Shown: in pieces, positions 13,359 to 24,544 of the stretch
Layout of the letters: each line of letters begins with the position of its first letter
Position numbering within the stretch: position 1 is the stretch's first letter
DNA from: Chaenocephalus aceratus
Lineage: Eukaryota > Chordata > Actinopteri > Perciformes > Channichthyidae
Reading direction: 5' to 3'
NCBI GenBank assembly: GCA_023974075.1
Contig: JAMFTG010000228.1
Coordinates: 1-64,000 of the forward strand
Length of the DNA stretch: 64,000 nt
Notes under the pieces: model-generated
Told to the model about the DNA's origin: nothing
Databases searched by the model: none
What the model saw: the letters and a program-made list of their open reading frames with translations, nothing else
Translations under genes and position numbers: made by a program

Positions 13359-13979
13359 AGGCCCTGACACACCAACCCGATTTTGGGAGTCAGAGGCCGT
13401 CAGAGGCTGTCGGGCATTCGCGGCGCCCTAGTCAGGTTGGTGTGTCCCGCACCGTCGACCGTGACACGCCTTATTTGGACTGCCAGACCCGATGCATGGC
13501 CGATTCAACATGTTGAATCGGCCATGCATCGGGTCTGGCAGTCGGACCAAATAATCACTCTGATTGGCTGTTCAGCTAGCAAATCAGTGCATGAGAAGCG
13601 AAGCGGAAGTGAGGGACGTAAACAAACGATTTAAGAAGGCACACACAGACTGCTATTCATTTTCATCTCATCATGGCGATCTGGAATGATGCAAACGAAG
13701 ACCTGCTCATCACCTTGATCCAGGAGAGGCCAGCTCTGTATGATATTACGGAGAAAAGATACTCTTCTTCTTCTCTGTCTTCCGGTTGTTGCCTCTTTTG
13801 AATGACGAATACACACTACCGCCGCCTGCTGGTAAGGAGAGTTATTGCCACTCACGCACTGAAGTCGGTGCGGTGTGTTCCCGTGCGACACATGGCCAAA
13901 ACGCAGGAGAACACGGCCAGGCAACAGCCGACTTCAGCTTCGGCTAGTCCTCTGGTGACTGCTTGGTGTGTCAGGGCCT
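13359..13979. mobile_element. Harbinger-type MITE nested in the hAT
   Basis: A 621-bp element has terminal inverted repeats AGGCCCTGACACACCAA and a TTA duplication (13356-13358 and 13980-13982), both typical of PIF/Harbinger MITEs. It carries the palindrome at 13478-13543. Confidence 0.85.
13478..13543. repeat. Perfect 66-bp palindrome
   Basis: Two 33-bp arms (13478-13510 and 13511-13543) are exact reverse complements with no spacer, centred on AACA|TGTT. Beyond them the match resumes (TTATTTGG against CCAAATAA) after a 4-base gap. Confidence 0.92.
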
Positions 13980-15055
13980 TTAACGTCGGTCTGTACAACG
14001 GAACTGTGCCAAAACTACGCCAACCGGCTGCGGAGGGAGACTCCCCCCATCACTGGAGAACTGCGCTAAAACAGCTGATCACAACGTTCACACTCTGTGG
14101 TCACGAAGTACTCCACTAGCCCCCCCCCTCCCCCTCTGTCGACTTTCCTGAAGTACTCCCCGTTGATAGAAATCAACACGTAATGAATTAAGACCCCACG
14201 GTTTGATGATTGATAGGTGTGTGGGTTGTCTTTCATTTTGACATGCAGAAAAATGTTATAATAAACATAGATACTGTGTTAAATGGATATATCCGCCTGC
14301 TTTCATTTATCTTTCCATTCCCACAACAATATACATAAATAAATGGCATATTTTGGACATAGTTCGAATGGTGATTAATCATGATTAATTAATTTTTAAG
14401 CTGTGATTAATCTGATTAAAAAATGTAATCGTTTGACAGCCCTAATTAAAATATAACCTCAAACTTTCTTCTTGTTAAAAGCTTGCTTGAATGGGTTATA
14501 GGTTTCTTTTGTTCTCTCGTCTTTGAAATATATAAGGAATGTGTCGTTTGAGTCTAGTAGAACGAGGGTATTACAATTGAGCAATTTCTACATGTATTAT
14601 GTATTTATCATGTATTCTTAATACTATTACAAAATAAACATGTAATGATGTTTTAGAGGAGGACCTCAAGCTAGCAAACTCAATTTCTTGCTTTAAATCT
14701 CTTAAAACTAAGGGGCTTTTTCCTAACTGATGGTGTTTGTTATTGCTTTATAAATTCATGTATGTTTATATCTTCTCTAAATCAAGATTATGTGAATCTG
14801 ATTTTTTTCTGCTGGGTGCAATTCATTATCAACAAGAGATTAGATAAGTCAAAGAAGTACTTTATTGATGGCAGTATAAAAATACAAAACGTTTTTTTTA
14901 TCAAAAAGGCATGCCATTAAACAATACAAATAAAACATGTAAAACTGTATTGCAGCCAGCATAAAAATACATGGCATTGTAAAAATAAATATAAAATGAA
15001 CATTTTAAAGAAAATAAATAAACAAGGAAGTACAAATGTTGCATTTAAAAATTAA

Positions 15056-16353
15056 CTAGATAAACAATATATAATATGTACAATAACTATTAAGGTTATT
15101 TGAAGTAACACGGAGGAGACGGGCCACGTCGGCTGCCCAGTCATGGTGCCGTTCCTGCTGGGCCCGATCCTCTCCTCTTCGTTTCCTCTTGCCTGGGTGA
15201 CAATAAGATAATAATTAGCAATAAGGAAAACACACAGGACAGGTACAGGTCACACAAGGATATAAGAATAACATGTATAAACAGAACAACAGTAAGGTGA
15301 ACTAAAGAAATTTCTGGCCCTAGATGTTTACAATGATTGTGAAAGTGAATTACATTATGTCCAGCCTGTTGATAATGAATATACATATATGTATATGATA
15401 GGATGTCACACACAACTGTACTAGCTGCTACTAGCTAAGGACTTTACTTGTAACAGAGCATTTCCACACAGTGGTATAGTTTATTTTAATTACTGACGAT
15501 GGATGATCCAAGGTTTAAAAAAACAAAACACAATTCCAGTCGTTTTGCCATTTATATTTCTTACCTAGAACCACACGCTGCGGTGTCGTGATGGCACTCG
15601 GTGTTGGTGGTTGAGTTGGTGTCGATTCTTCAGCTGGGGTCCGTTCTGGATTCGATGACGATGTGGACGGAACACTGCCATCACCCGTTGTTCGGGAATG
15701 TTCCTCCTCACGAGTCCCAATGTAATCATCTAGAACAGCAAAATGACTTGTTAATTCCACAAACTACTGCAGCACAATACTAAATAGCAACAACAACTAT
15801 AGAAAAGAAAAACTGAACGTAAACAATGGCACATATGGTGTTAGCAAACAATAGCTCTAGCTAAGGCTATCTGCCTAGGCTATCTGCCTTAGCTAGCTAT
15901 GTAGCTCTTCGGAGCTCCATAAAAGCATGGGTTGTCGAACATTAATGTAAGGATAAAATATACTTCTTTGTTAGAAGTGAGCGTACCTTGCAGGGACTCC
16001 AGTAAAGCCGTTGCAGAGTCCAGGCCTCCCTCCCTCCCAACGTTGGCCGGTCTATGGCCGTAAATCTGGTCCAACAAGTCGAACCACTTCCATTGTTTGC
16101 GACCCGCACCACTCGTGTTATTGTTGTCCTTTACTTGGCGATATTCACTTTTCATCTTTTTGAGTTTTTCCCTACACTGCAGGAAAGTCCTCGAAAATCC
16201 GCGTTCGGACATCTGTGCAGAGACATCCTGGAACACTTTCACATTTCGCGTTGTTCCGTCGAGCTCCCGCTGGATTTTATCATCCCCAATGAGATTAAGG
16301 AAAGTCGTCACCTCCTCGGTCGACCACGGTGTGCTTTTCTTCGACGTTGCCAT
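15056..16353 (-). CDS. Myb/SANT-like DNA-binding protein (Harbinger partner gene)
   Basis: Three exons, 15987-16353, 15565-15729 and 15056-15192, join in frame (669 bases) into 222 residues. Donors are GTACGC and GTAAGA; acceptors are TTCTAG and ACCCAG; both introns are phase 1. The N-terminus (about residues 8-95) is a Myb/SANT-like trihelix domain with the spaced aromatic residues of the family (STPWSTEEV, KWFDLLDQIYG). A Ser/Thr/Pro-rich linker and a basic segment (KRKRRG) follow. In PIF/Harbinger transposons such a protein helps bring the transposase to the DNA ends and into the nucleus. The host transposase here is ruined but this gene has no stop or frameshift, so it may be young or host-retained. 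The A-rich sequence around the Met at 16353 and the SANT domain following it support this start. Confidence 0.72.
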
Positions 16354-17168
16354 TTTTGTTGCTCCTCCGTTTACAAAATGCTGTTTATAAAATGCTGCAA
16401 GCTTGCTTCTAGATATATATGCGACGCTAGGGATGATCTCGCGCGTGATCTTGTGGCGATTCTCTCTGACCAATCAGCAGTCGAGTGTTGACGTCACTAG
16501 CCCTGGCCTGGTCTGATAGAACCACGATTTTATGGGGCCGGAAAAAGAGGGAAAAAGTACCCGCTAGCCGGTGCTAGGCTATATGGAAAGGCAATGCAGG
16601 GTTGTTGGTTGTTCCTAGAATCTCTAAAAGTACAATGGGAGCCAGAGCCTTTTCTTATCAAGCTCCACATTTGTGGAATCAGCTTCCAGTTTGTGTTCGG
16701 GCGGCAGACACCCTATCCGTTTTTAAGAGTGCGCTTAAGACCTTCCTTTTTGATAAAGCTTATAGTTAGGGCTGATACCTGTGTACTCTCATGTTCTCAT
16801 TAACCTAGCTTCCCCAAATGTCTTTCTTTTTGGTGTCTATATACGCCGGGATCCGGAGTCATGGATGATCCTGCGGTCCTGTGTCCTGCATCGCGAGCCC
16901 TGGATCGCGAGTCGTGGCTGTGGTCCTGGATCATCGGTCCTGGATGGATATCCTCGTGGATTCATCTTCCTATTATACACACATGCATTTCCAAACATCT
17001 GGACTACCTATGTTGCAAATGTATTATCTTTTCAATTTACACACGGCATCTATTGCACGTCTGTGCGTCCTGGGAGAGGGATCCCTCCTCTGTTGCTCTC
17101 CCTGAGGTTTCTCCCATGTTCCCTTTAAACTGTGGGTTTTCTCCGGAAGTTTTTCCTTGTACGATGTG

Positions 17169-17286
17169 AGGGTCTAAGGACAGAGGGTCTAAGGACAGAG
17201 GGTCTAAGGACAGAGGGTCTAGGGACAGAGGGTCTAAGGACAGAGGGTCTAAGGACAGAGGGTCTAAGGACAGAGGGTCTAAGGAC
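17169..17286 (+). repeat. 15-bp tandem repeat (about 8 copies)
   Basis: Tandem copies of GGGTCTAAGGACAGA, one with a G for A change. The motif appears to be a normal single-copy part of this LINE 3' UTR expanded here. There are no spacers, so it is not CRISPR-like. Confidence 0.95.
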
Positions 17287-18000
17287 TGCAGCATCTGATA
17301 TTTAAGAAGTGTGTTACATTTGAAATGGCAGAAAGTCTTGTTGCAATTTCCAGATATTAAAAGAGGTCCCTTGAGTTCCTCTGGTAATTATCAATAGTAG
17401 CAGTTAAGTGAATACTGTTCAAACAATACCTGTGTTTGTGTTTTATATTGATTTCTCCGTTTTATCCTTACATAAAGGTGAGGACTAAAATGGCTATAAA
17501 ATGGCTATAAACAAGAACTGCTGAGTAAACAGGGTTTTATTACTCTGTGGGGGAGGTAGAGCAAGACCCCACTGTGGTCTCTGGAATGTGGGGGGATGTG
17601 TGCATGTGTGGAGGCTGCAGAAATAGGAGACAGTGAATGTCAGAGGTGTTTGTTTGAGATGACCGGAGAAGACGACCAGTTAAACTCCACCCCTTCCTGT
17701 TTCTGTTGGGATGAAAGCCTATTCAGCCCTCTCTCTCTTCTCGCGCCGCTCGGACCGGAAGGTCGTGCCGGCCTGTGAACAGGGGCCAGGAGTAGGCCTA
17801 CTCCTGACATTATGCATATGATATGATATGGTTTTGTATGGTAATGTATTGATTGTATTGCATTGTTATATTACCATTAAAATAGATTATTGTTAAACGG
17901 TTAATTGTATGCTCCGGATTCCTTCCTATATGATAACCAGCTTGTTTGCGACGCGCAGAGATTTGGAATGCGGACTAGTTGTCCATCCAAATCTCTAACA
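17287..18000. mobile_element. Probable solo LTR nested in the LINE
   Basis: A 714-bp insert starting TG and ending CA is flanked by the 4-bp duplication GGAC (17283-17286 and 18001-18004), at the point where the LINE 3' UTR resumes. It contains an ATTAAA-type signal near 17875. Four-base duplications fit Gypsy/ERV-type integration. The family was not identified. Confidence 0.6.
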
Positions 18001-18629
18001 GGACAGAGGGTGTCGTATTGTCATACTGATATTCTGTACACACTGTGAAGTCCACTGAGACAAATGTAACATTTGTGATATTGGGCTATAAATAAACATT
18101 GATTGATTGATTGTTAAACAGCTCGTTGAGGAGTTCATCATCCAAGCTCACGAGACTGCTGGAGATTTGAGAAATGTTTAACTTGTTCTCTTTCCCCGTC
18201 ACTACGCTGTTTCTATCTGTTCATTGTGAGCTTTGAAAAGCTACATATCTTTATATAAATATGGAATTAGTTGAATTGCACTCAACACTAGAAATAGGTT
18301 TTATTGACCCAACATTTTTAGCACATTTTCTCCTCAAATACAGACTTCATGCAGCAAACCTCACCTTCACCACTGCTGACATCGCAGTGCATTGATGTCT
18401 TACGTTAAGCTACAGTGCGACGCTTCATCAATTAAAAGCTATGAAAATCCCCTGCCTTGAATAGAACAAGTGTAGGCTTTGTTAAATATGTATTCTTTCT
18501 TTTAAACGTTCTACATATCTGGTGTTTTACAGACTATATAAGAATGCTTTAAATGTAAAAACAGCCAATTCAATCAATATTCACACATTTCAAAAGTGAC
18601 CATAAAGAAACACAGAAATGAACTAGAAT

Positions 18630-19021
18630 GCACGAATGGAATTTATTTGAAGAAAACAAAAGACAGACGCTTCATGGATATTAACACAGTTCCAGATGAG
18701 ACATGGATTGATAGCTAACAGCTGTGCTGCCCCTTCAGTGACTGCTGTGTTTTAATGGTGTGTCACTGATCCAGTTACAGCATACAGTTGAGCGTCATTG
18801 TTCAGCTCCCTTTTCTTTCCCACAGTTTTTACAAACATGTGATAGGATTTGATTCAACTTCTTATTCAATGATTGCCTGAAATGATTCACACCCTTGATT
18901 GTCCCATCTTGTTTGATTCATGTGCATGTTGATTATCGAGTCCTGCTGCAGGTTTTAGTTACTGACAACGTTCATCTTTACAAAATAGCCTATTATCATT
19001 TCAAGTAAGTTAGGGCTGTTC
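18630..19021 (-). other. Probable 3' UTR of the GIMAP exon near copy B
   Basis: Non-coding sequence after the stop codon, with AATAAA on the minus strand at 18642-18647. Nothing recognised lies between this and the LINE tail at 18116. Confidence 0.4.
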
Positions 19022-19764
19022 TCAGCTTCCTGTCTGCCATTGCTCAAACTTTTCCGACATTTTCTTCCTCATTTCTTCTTTGCGCATTTCCTCTTCTCTC
19101 TCTTTACGGATTCTCTCTTTCTCCTCTTCTATGGCCCTCTCTGCCTCCTGGAACATGTCAGTGGTGTAATGGCTTCCTCCGTTCTTCTCTGCTATGTTTC
19201 TGATCTTGTCGAGCAGCTCTCTGACCTGAGAACGATCGTTCTCCTTATTATTGAAGACGTGGTACTGCCCGTTACATCTGGCCACAAGTTCCTGCAGATC
19301 TTCACCTTCCTTCAAGAACTCTTCGATAGGTTTTCCTTTGAGCTGGTCACCGTGGGTAAAGAGAACCATGCTGTATCTGTCTGCTTGCTCTCCAAAGAGT
19401 TCCTGAATCTTCTGAATCGACTGCTTTTCTTCCTTTGTGAATCTGCCCAGTCTGATGATGACCAGGAAGACGTGGGGTCCAGGAGCAGCAAAAGCAATGC
19501 TCTGCGCAAAGCTCTCTCTGTTCTTCTCTTCTTCAATCTTGGTGTCAAACAGACCTGGAGTGTCAATAACCTTAACTCTTCGTCCATCAACTTCCCCAAA
19601 GGCCTGAGAACAGTTTACAGTCATGGATTTAGAAGAGAACTTTGATTTAAAGTGCTCTTTTCCCAGAATGGTGTTTCCGGTGGCGCTCTTCCCAGCTCCG
19701 GTCTTCCCCACCATCAAAATCCGGAGCTCAGCGTTATTGTATGTGTTCGATTCTGATCGGAGGG
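19022..19764 (-). CDS. GIMAP/AIG1-type GTPase exon (downstream of copy B)
   Basis: A large terminal exon of 246 codons begins at a splice acceptor (TTTCTTTCAG, phase 1), so its real N-terminus comes from an upstream exon not identified; the Met at 19870 is intronic. It encodes an AIG1 domain: G1 GKTGAGKSATGNT, G3 DTPGLFD, G4 THGD, and the IMAP-specific block following APGPHVFL. A charged helical tail (EEEKERIRKEREEEMRKEE) could be coiled coil. GIMAPs are GTP-binding proteins of lymphocyte and interferon responses, often oligomerising on membranes. The exon starts about 0.53 kb past the end of pseudogene B on the same strand; it could be its own gene or the last exon of a B-type transcript. 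The frame is intact, unlike its neighbour. Confidence 0.8.
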
Positions 19765-20289
19765 CTGAAAGAAATGAAGAAATATTTATCAATCTCTGAA
19801 CAATGTTGACAGTGAGGGGGGTGGGCTCAAGATGCTTTAATAATCTAGAACATGTCAAGATGTCATTCATTGATGTTTTTCATGTATTCCTGTAGACGCT
19901 ATTCTCACCATAGAAAGCGTTTATTAGGTGAATGGCAGGTTTGGAGATAAAGGTAGTTAGTCTGTCAATGTCAAGTGATGCACCTTGAAGGGACCTTGTT
20001 TTTTATTTTTCTGGAGCAAGAGAGAGGCACCATGATGAACACAAATACTGGAAATTAAAATCACACTAAATTGACCTCTTGATGCGTACCACCTGAACTG
20101 ACATGGTGCAGCTGTGGCCTTGAGCTGAACGTTTATTTGAATAAGAAAACGTTTTTTACAAATAGTCACTACAACATGTTTAGTTTCTCTCTTTCATACT
20201 TCTACAAATTACCCCATTTTGAGCCTAAACAAACTTTGAAGGGTAGAAGTTGCCTTTAGTTATAATCAGGAGCCCAAACACCCAGGCTC

Positions 20290-22663
20290 TTAAAATGCTT
20301 GGAATTTCAGAAACATTAATTGTGTATGAACTGTTTTGATCTGTTCATTATTAGGGAATAGATGTGTGATCTTGGACGGTGCCTCATATTGAGGAGGGAG
20401 CCGCTGCGACACAGAGGGCCTCATCAGGTAACTTTGCATGGGGCCACAAGTTGGCCAGAGATAGCGGCCCTGCACTATCATCTCTTGGAGGTGATCGATC
20501 TCCTCCTCTTGACTCTCAATCAACTCCTGAACAGTCATCTTTTCTTTTGCAGCTTTATTGCACTTGACTTTAAGCTCTTCCAGAGTCTGGCTCTCTTTGA
20601 CTTGAGGAATTACAGAATTGATCCTCTTACCTTTACTTTTGAGGAATTCTTTAAGATGTGCACGTTTAGTTGTGCGGACATTAGCAGCGATGCTTTCTTT
20701 GCTTCTTCCAGCTGCACCACAATCACACCTGACCCTGACAGCGTATTCTGTCTCTGGCTGAAGTCCTGAAATGATCGCCTTCTCAGCTCCCGCCATCATT
20801 TGCTCCCAGTGGAGATCTTTCTCTTTCACCGGTTGGTCTGGTTTGGCGTACTCCACGATGTAGCTTGAAACCTGGACATCTTGTCCGAGCTCAGCAGGTT
20901 TCTCCCAGCTGACTGATATCTCACGTGAGGTAGATTCAACGTGGAGTCTTCCAGGAGGGCTGCAGGGTAAGGTTTGAATGGATCCACTGACTTCATTGGC
21001 TGGCCCGGCACCTACCGGTGTCTCTGCCCTGCATCTGAACCTGTACTCTGTGTTAGGACTCAGGCCGCTCACTGTGACTTCTTCAGCTCTGGATGCTGTC
21101 TCTTGTTTCCAGCCGTCCTCTCCTCTGACACAGTACTCAACAGAGTAGGAGGTGATGTCCTCTGCTCCAAATCTGGGTGGAGAAATCTTCAGCGTCACAC
21201 TGCTGTGGTTTATATCACTTCCTGTTACTGCTGCAGGCTTTGAAGGCGGCTCAAAGTTCTCATTGACAGAAAGGCCGTCTGTATAAAGGTAGATGCTGGC
21301 ACCTTTCTGTGTCTCGTTTGTTAAACCCACCGTCAGAAATGTGATGTTCTTGTTCTCCTTGTTGGCCTCTGCAAAATCACTGAAGAGCTTTGCTTTGTGC
21401 CGCATTGCTTCCATCTCTCTTCTTGAGTTGTACCATTGATCTGGAGGGTGTGGATCTTGAGCATCGTCTGGTTTGGGTGTTTGTTGAAGGTAGTTTGATA
21501 AAGTTGAGAGGTACGGTTCATCTCTTCCCAGCGAGGTGAAGACAAAACACACAGCCTGCTCTGCTTCGTCAATTTCTTCATGAAGATCATTTTCGCGTGG
21601 AACGATCTTGGTGTTCTTCATCTTGTTGGTGTTCGACTTTAAAATGGAGATTTCTCTCTCCCTACAGTCCATCCACTCGTTCAGGTCCTTGCTGTTGAAA
21701 GGAGAAGAACATGTCTTCCTCAGTTCCTCTGCGAGCACAGCTTCTTCTTCTCCTCCTCCTCGGATTGATGGAAGTTTCTTGCCAGGGTTCGTTGGAATTC
21801 CAGTTTGAACTGAGAGCACTTCTGTTTAAAGGTTTTGAGTTTGTTTCCAATCTGTGGGAACTGCTGGGCAGTTTGGGTTCTCAGTGCATCATTGAACCTC
21901 ATCTCCAGGTCACTGAGGTCCTCCAGGACACTCTGACATTCTTCAACTAATCCTATACTTATCTGACGGACAAGTTTAGCGGCAGTAGAATCTAAAGATG
22001 TCAGAGGCAACAGCCAGACCTTCACTGGTACTGCGTTTTCCCCGTTGGCTCCCAGCAGCTTTGGCAGACTTTGGTACACCGCTACTGCCTCCTGAAAGGA
22101 TGTCGGAGGTTTCGGAATCAAAAAGTCTCCAAAGAATCTGCAGGACAGTTTCTCAACATTTGCTTTGTCCTCGTCTTCAATTTTCACTGAGCCTTCGCCC
22201 TCTATTGACAGGCAGGGAATGTTCTTGATCATCACCTTCAAGTTGCCCTGAATGTCTCGATGGTTCTCGTTGACAGACACCTCACGGTCAAAGACAAAGA
22301 AGGCTTGAGCCCCATAAAGGATACCCGTGACTACATGTGTTGCTATTCCTTTCTCAAACACAAACTGATGTTTCTTAACATCCCCAAGATGATTCATGGA
22401 CAGTTCGTGGAACTTTGTGGTAGCTTGGTAATTCAGAGTTACACTAGCATGATTTTTGGAAGTCTTGCTCTCGTTCAGGTATTTGGCGGATCCTCCAACC
22501 TGTACCAGTCCACCCAAGAAACTCGCCTTCAGAGATGCTTCAACATTTAGTGCTTTAGATTTTTCCTCAATTGATTCAGATGCAACTATATTACAATCAT
22601 TATAGTGCTGTGGTCTTTCTCCAATATGATCTTTAAGGTCCTCACGGTCCCACAAAGTCATTC
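20290..22663 (-). pseudogene. SNTX-like copy B, exon 2 (frameshifted)
   Basis: Homologous to exon 2 of copies A and C, with acceptor at 22663. A one-base deletion in a T run at about 21779 shifts the frame in the stalk, splitting it into an N-terminal part (MACPF-like and stalk) and a C-terminal part (thioredoxin-like, two fibronectin III domains, tail). The C-terminus lacks the GTPase of copy A and instead has the coiled-coil tail shared with copy C. Exon 1 is also broken (24365-24479), and the promoter exon is missing because homology to copy A stops near 26348. Clustered one-base indels could also be uncorrected sequencing errors, but the lost promoter argues for a real pseudogene. Confidence 0.8.
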
Positions 22664-23292
22664 CTGAAAAAGAAGAAGCAAAAATCAAGCTTCCACAACC
22701 AGAAACTACAAACTGACCTTATAGTCTTTTATCAGCAGTTTTATGATATAAATGTAGAGTAGAGTCTCAAGCACATAGAAACGCCCGGATGCTAATTTAC
22801 ATATGTTGGGATATTTGTAAAATTAGCATAAATGGTGTCCTTTGAAATTAATGGGGTTATAGTTTATGCAGACATTTGTAAGAGAAAATGACTTGGCCGT
22901 TTAGAACGATTTGGGCTTTGGGGTTATTAAGGATGCTGAGTCCATTTGTTACATTTTCAGGTAAAAAAACGACCACTATGGCTACTGGCCACGCCCCTTT
23001 GGAGCTGCTACTGGCCACGCCCCTTTGGAGCGCCCACATGCAAGCAGTGAGCTCTGTGAAGAGAAGGCTGTCTACCAGCAGAAACTCAGCTGAACGCTGC
23101 TGTGATTAAACTCCATTTCATGTTCCAAACCACTTCATGGATTCTCTCTGAAACAGGATGGAGCTCAAACTCTTTCTCTCTTAGGTTTAACACAAGGTGA
23201 GTTCCTTTTGACTTCCTGCTTCTTTACACATACTCTCTTCAGTACAGGTTAGCTCTGAGTGTTAGCATGCTAATGTAAGCACAGACCATATT

Positions 23293-23691
23293 TGTTAAAG
23301 TTGAGTGAAGCAAGCAGGACCCACATGCAGATAACACTGATAATACCTGTATTTCAAGGATAATAATATAATTTGGACAAACGGAACACTCCCCGGTGAA
23401 CTCAGTCACCAACAAAAGACGAACCAACACTGAACACAGGAAGAGACTAAATACAGGGAGGGGTAATCACGAGACGAGAAACAGCCGGGCAGGGGAGGAG
23501 AAAGACAAGGGCAACAGGTGAACACAATCAGACAATTAGACACACCAGGGAAAACTAACGACAGGGAGGGAAAACACAGAGAGAGGGACCAGACAAGACA
23601 CAAGAAGGAAAACATGACAGGGAGAACCGAACAGCAAAAAAAACCCAAACATACAAAACTAAAAACGTGACATAACATAAGAATCGTGACA
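23293..23691 (-). mobile_element. Solo LTR in intron 1 of copy B
   Basis: Same insertion as 6953-7354, at the same site with the same ATATT duplication (23288-23292 and 23692-23696). It was therefore inherited by duplication rather than by a second insertion. Confidence 0.85.
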
Positions 23692-24364
23692 ATATTACTT
23701 CCAGAACACGCCTCATTGTTTCTGCCAGCAACGTTTCTGTTAGGCCCGTGGGTGTAAATCCCGCCCACATTTTAGTAATGTCGTCATGACGCAGTACATT
23801 TTATTTTTAATTTGGGTACAGAGGAAAAGAGAGAAGGTTTTGTTTCCTGACACTTTGTGAGTCTCCTGACACACTGGGGACACACATGTATGTATAAAAT
23901 ACATCAACAAGTGCATTTTGCATGATAGGTTAACTTTAACTTGTGATTGTCCCTCACATACGTTAGCTAATGTTAGCTTAGGTACTGTACATCAAGTCAC
24001 TAGCTAACGTTAGCTTTATCACATGTTGTTATGTTCTCTCCACTATGACAGAGCCAGCCCTTTTCATTCTGTCACACTTTTCTTTGTGTTAATATTTCAG
24101 GTTTTGGCGGCGTATGGCAGCTTTGTGAGGGAGACCATTATCTGGATAGTACCTCCAGACACGTTCTACCATAAGTTAGAAAGCCTAATAGTGTGGGATT
24201 ATGGCCTATTAGCACAGACTGAGAGTGATGGTGACCTGTCTCACGGGGGATATTTGAGAGCCAGGGCCTGATCTTAGCACATAATGAGGGCTGTGGCAGT
24301 GAACCGTCCCTGAGGAGAAACATGAGAGACGGGATGATGGTAGTAGAGGTATGTGAGTTCTCAC

Positions 24365-24479
24365 CAGGGACGAGAGAGTCTTTGCGGCAGTCGTACAACA
24401 TCCCGAGGCCTGAAAGGCCGTCCGAGCGCCGCCACCTCCATCGTCCCGCTGACCTCAGAGTCCAATCGCTTCGAACGAA
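24365..24479 (-). pseudogene. SNTX-like copy B, exon 1 (start codon lost)
   Basis: Two extra bases relative to the 113-bp exon of copies A, C and D. One lies inside the start codon at about 24464 and destroys it; the other, near 24410, shifts the frame. The splice sites are kept. Confidence 0.85.
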
Positions 24480-24544
24480 CTGAAATGGATCGACAACAGC
24501 TCGTTAGTGAACTTCAATCATTTGGTAATATCATGTCCAACCAC

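Larger units (their letters stand above)
12763..14444. mobile_element. hAT transposon, non-autonomous
   Basis: A 1682-bp element has ends TAGTGCTGTCAAA / TAGGGCTGTCAAA and an exact 8-bp duplication ATTAAAAT (12755-12762 and 14445-14452). Subterminal regions are rich in ATTAATC/GATTAAT motifs, as in fish hAT elements with GCTGTCAAACGATTA ends. No transposase was recognised. It contains the nested MITE 13359-13979. Confidence 0.88.
11955..16590. mobile_element. PIF/Harbinger-like transposon remnant (composite)
   Basis: The block begins with GGCGCATTTCCACTGCAG and ends near GGAAAGGC (complement GCCTTTCC). Inside are a degraded transposase-like reading frame on the plus strand (about 12201-12420) and an intact Myb/SANT gene on the minus strand (15056-16353), the two-gene layout typical of Harbinger elements. 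A hAT element (12763-14444) has inserted into it. The exact ends and the 3-bp duplication could not be fixed. Confidence 0.5.
16603..18116 (+). mobile_element. LINE 3' fragment, interrupted by a solo LTR
   Basis: The left part encodes the C-terminus common to fish L2/Rex-like LINE polyproteins (ARAFSYQAPHLWNQLP..., then KTFLFDKAYS and a stop near 16767). The LINE 3' UTR follows and ends at 18116 with a short (TTGA)n tail after GGGCTATAAATAAACATTGA. The 3' UTR is split by the element at 17287-18000 and carries an expanded 15-bp repeat. 5'-truncated, dead copy. Confidence 0.75.

Noticed and set aside
17169..17286. CRISPR-like array
   Set aside because: The 15-bp units are directly adjacent with no spacers and lie inside a vertebrate LINE tail; the 60-bp units at 42283-42640 are likewise plain tandem repeats.
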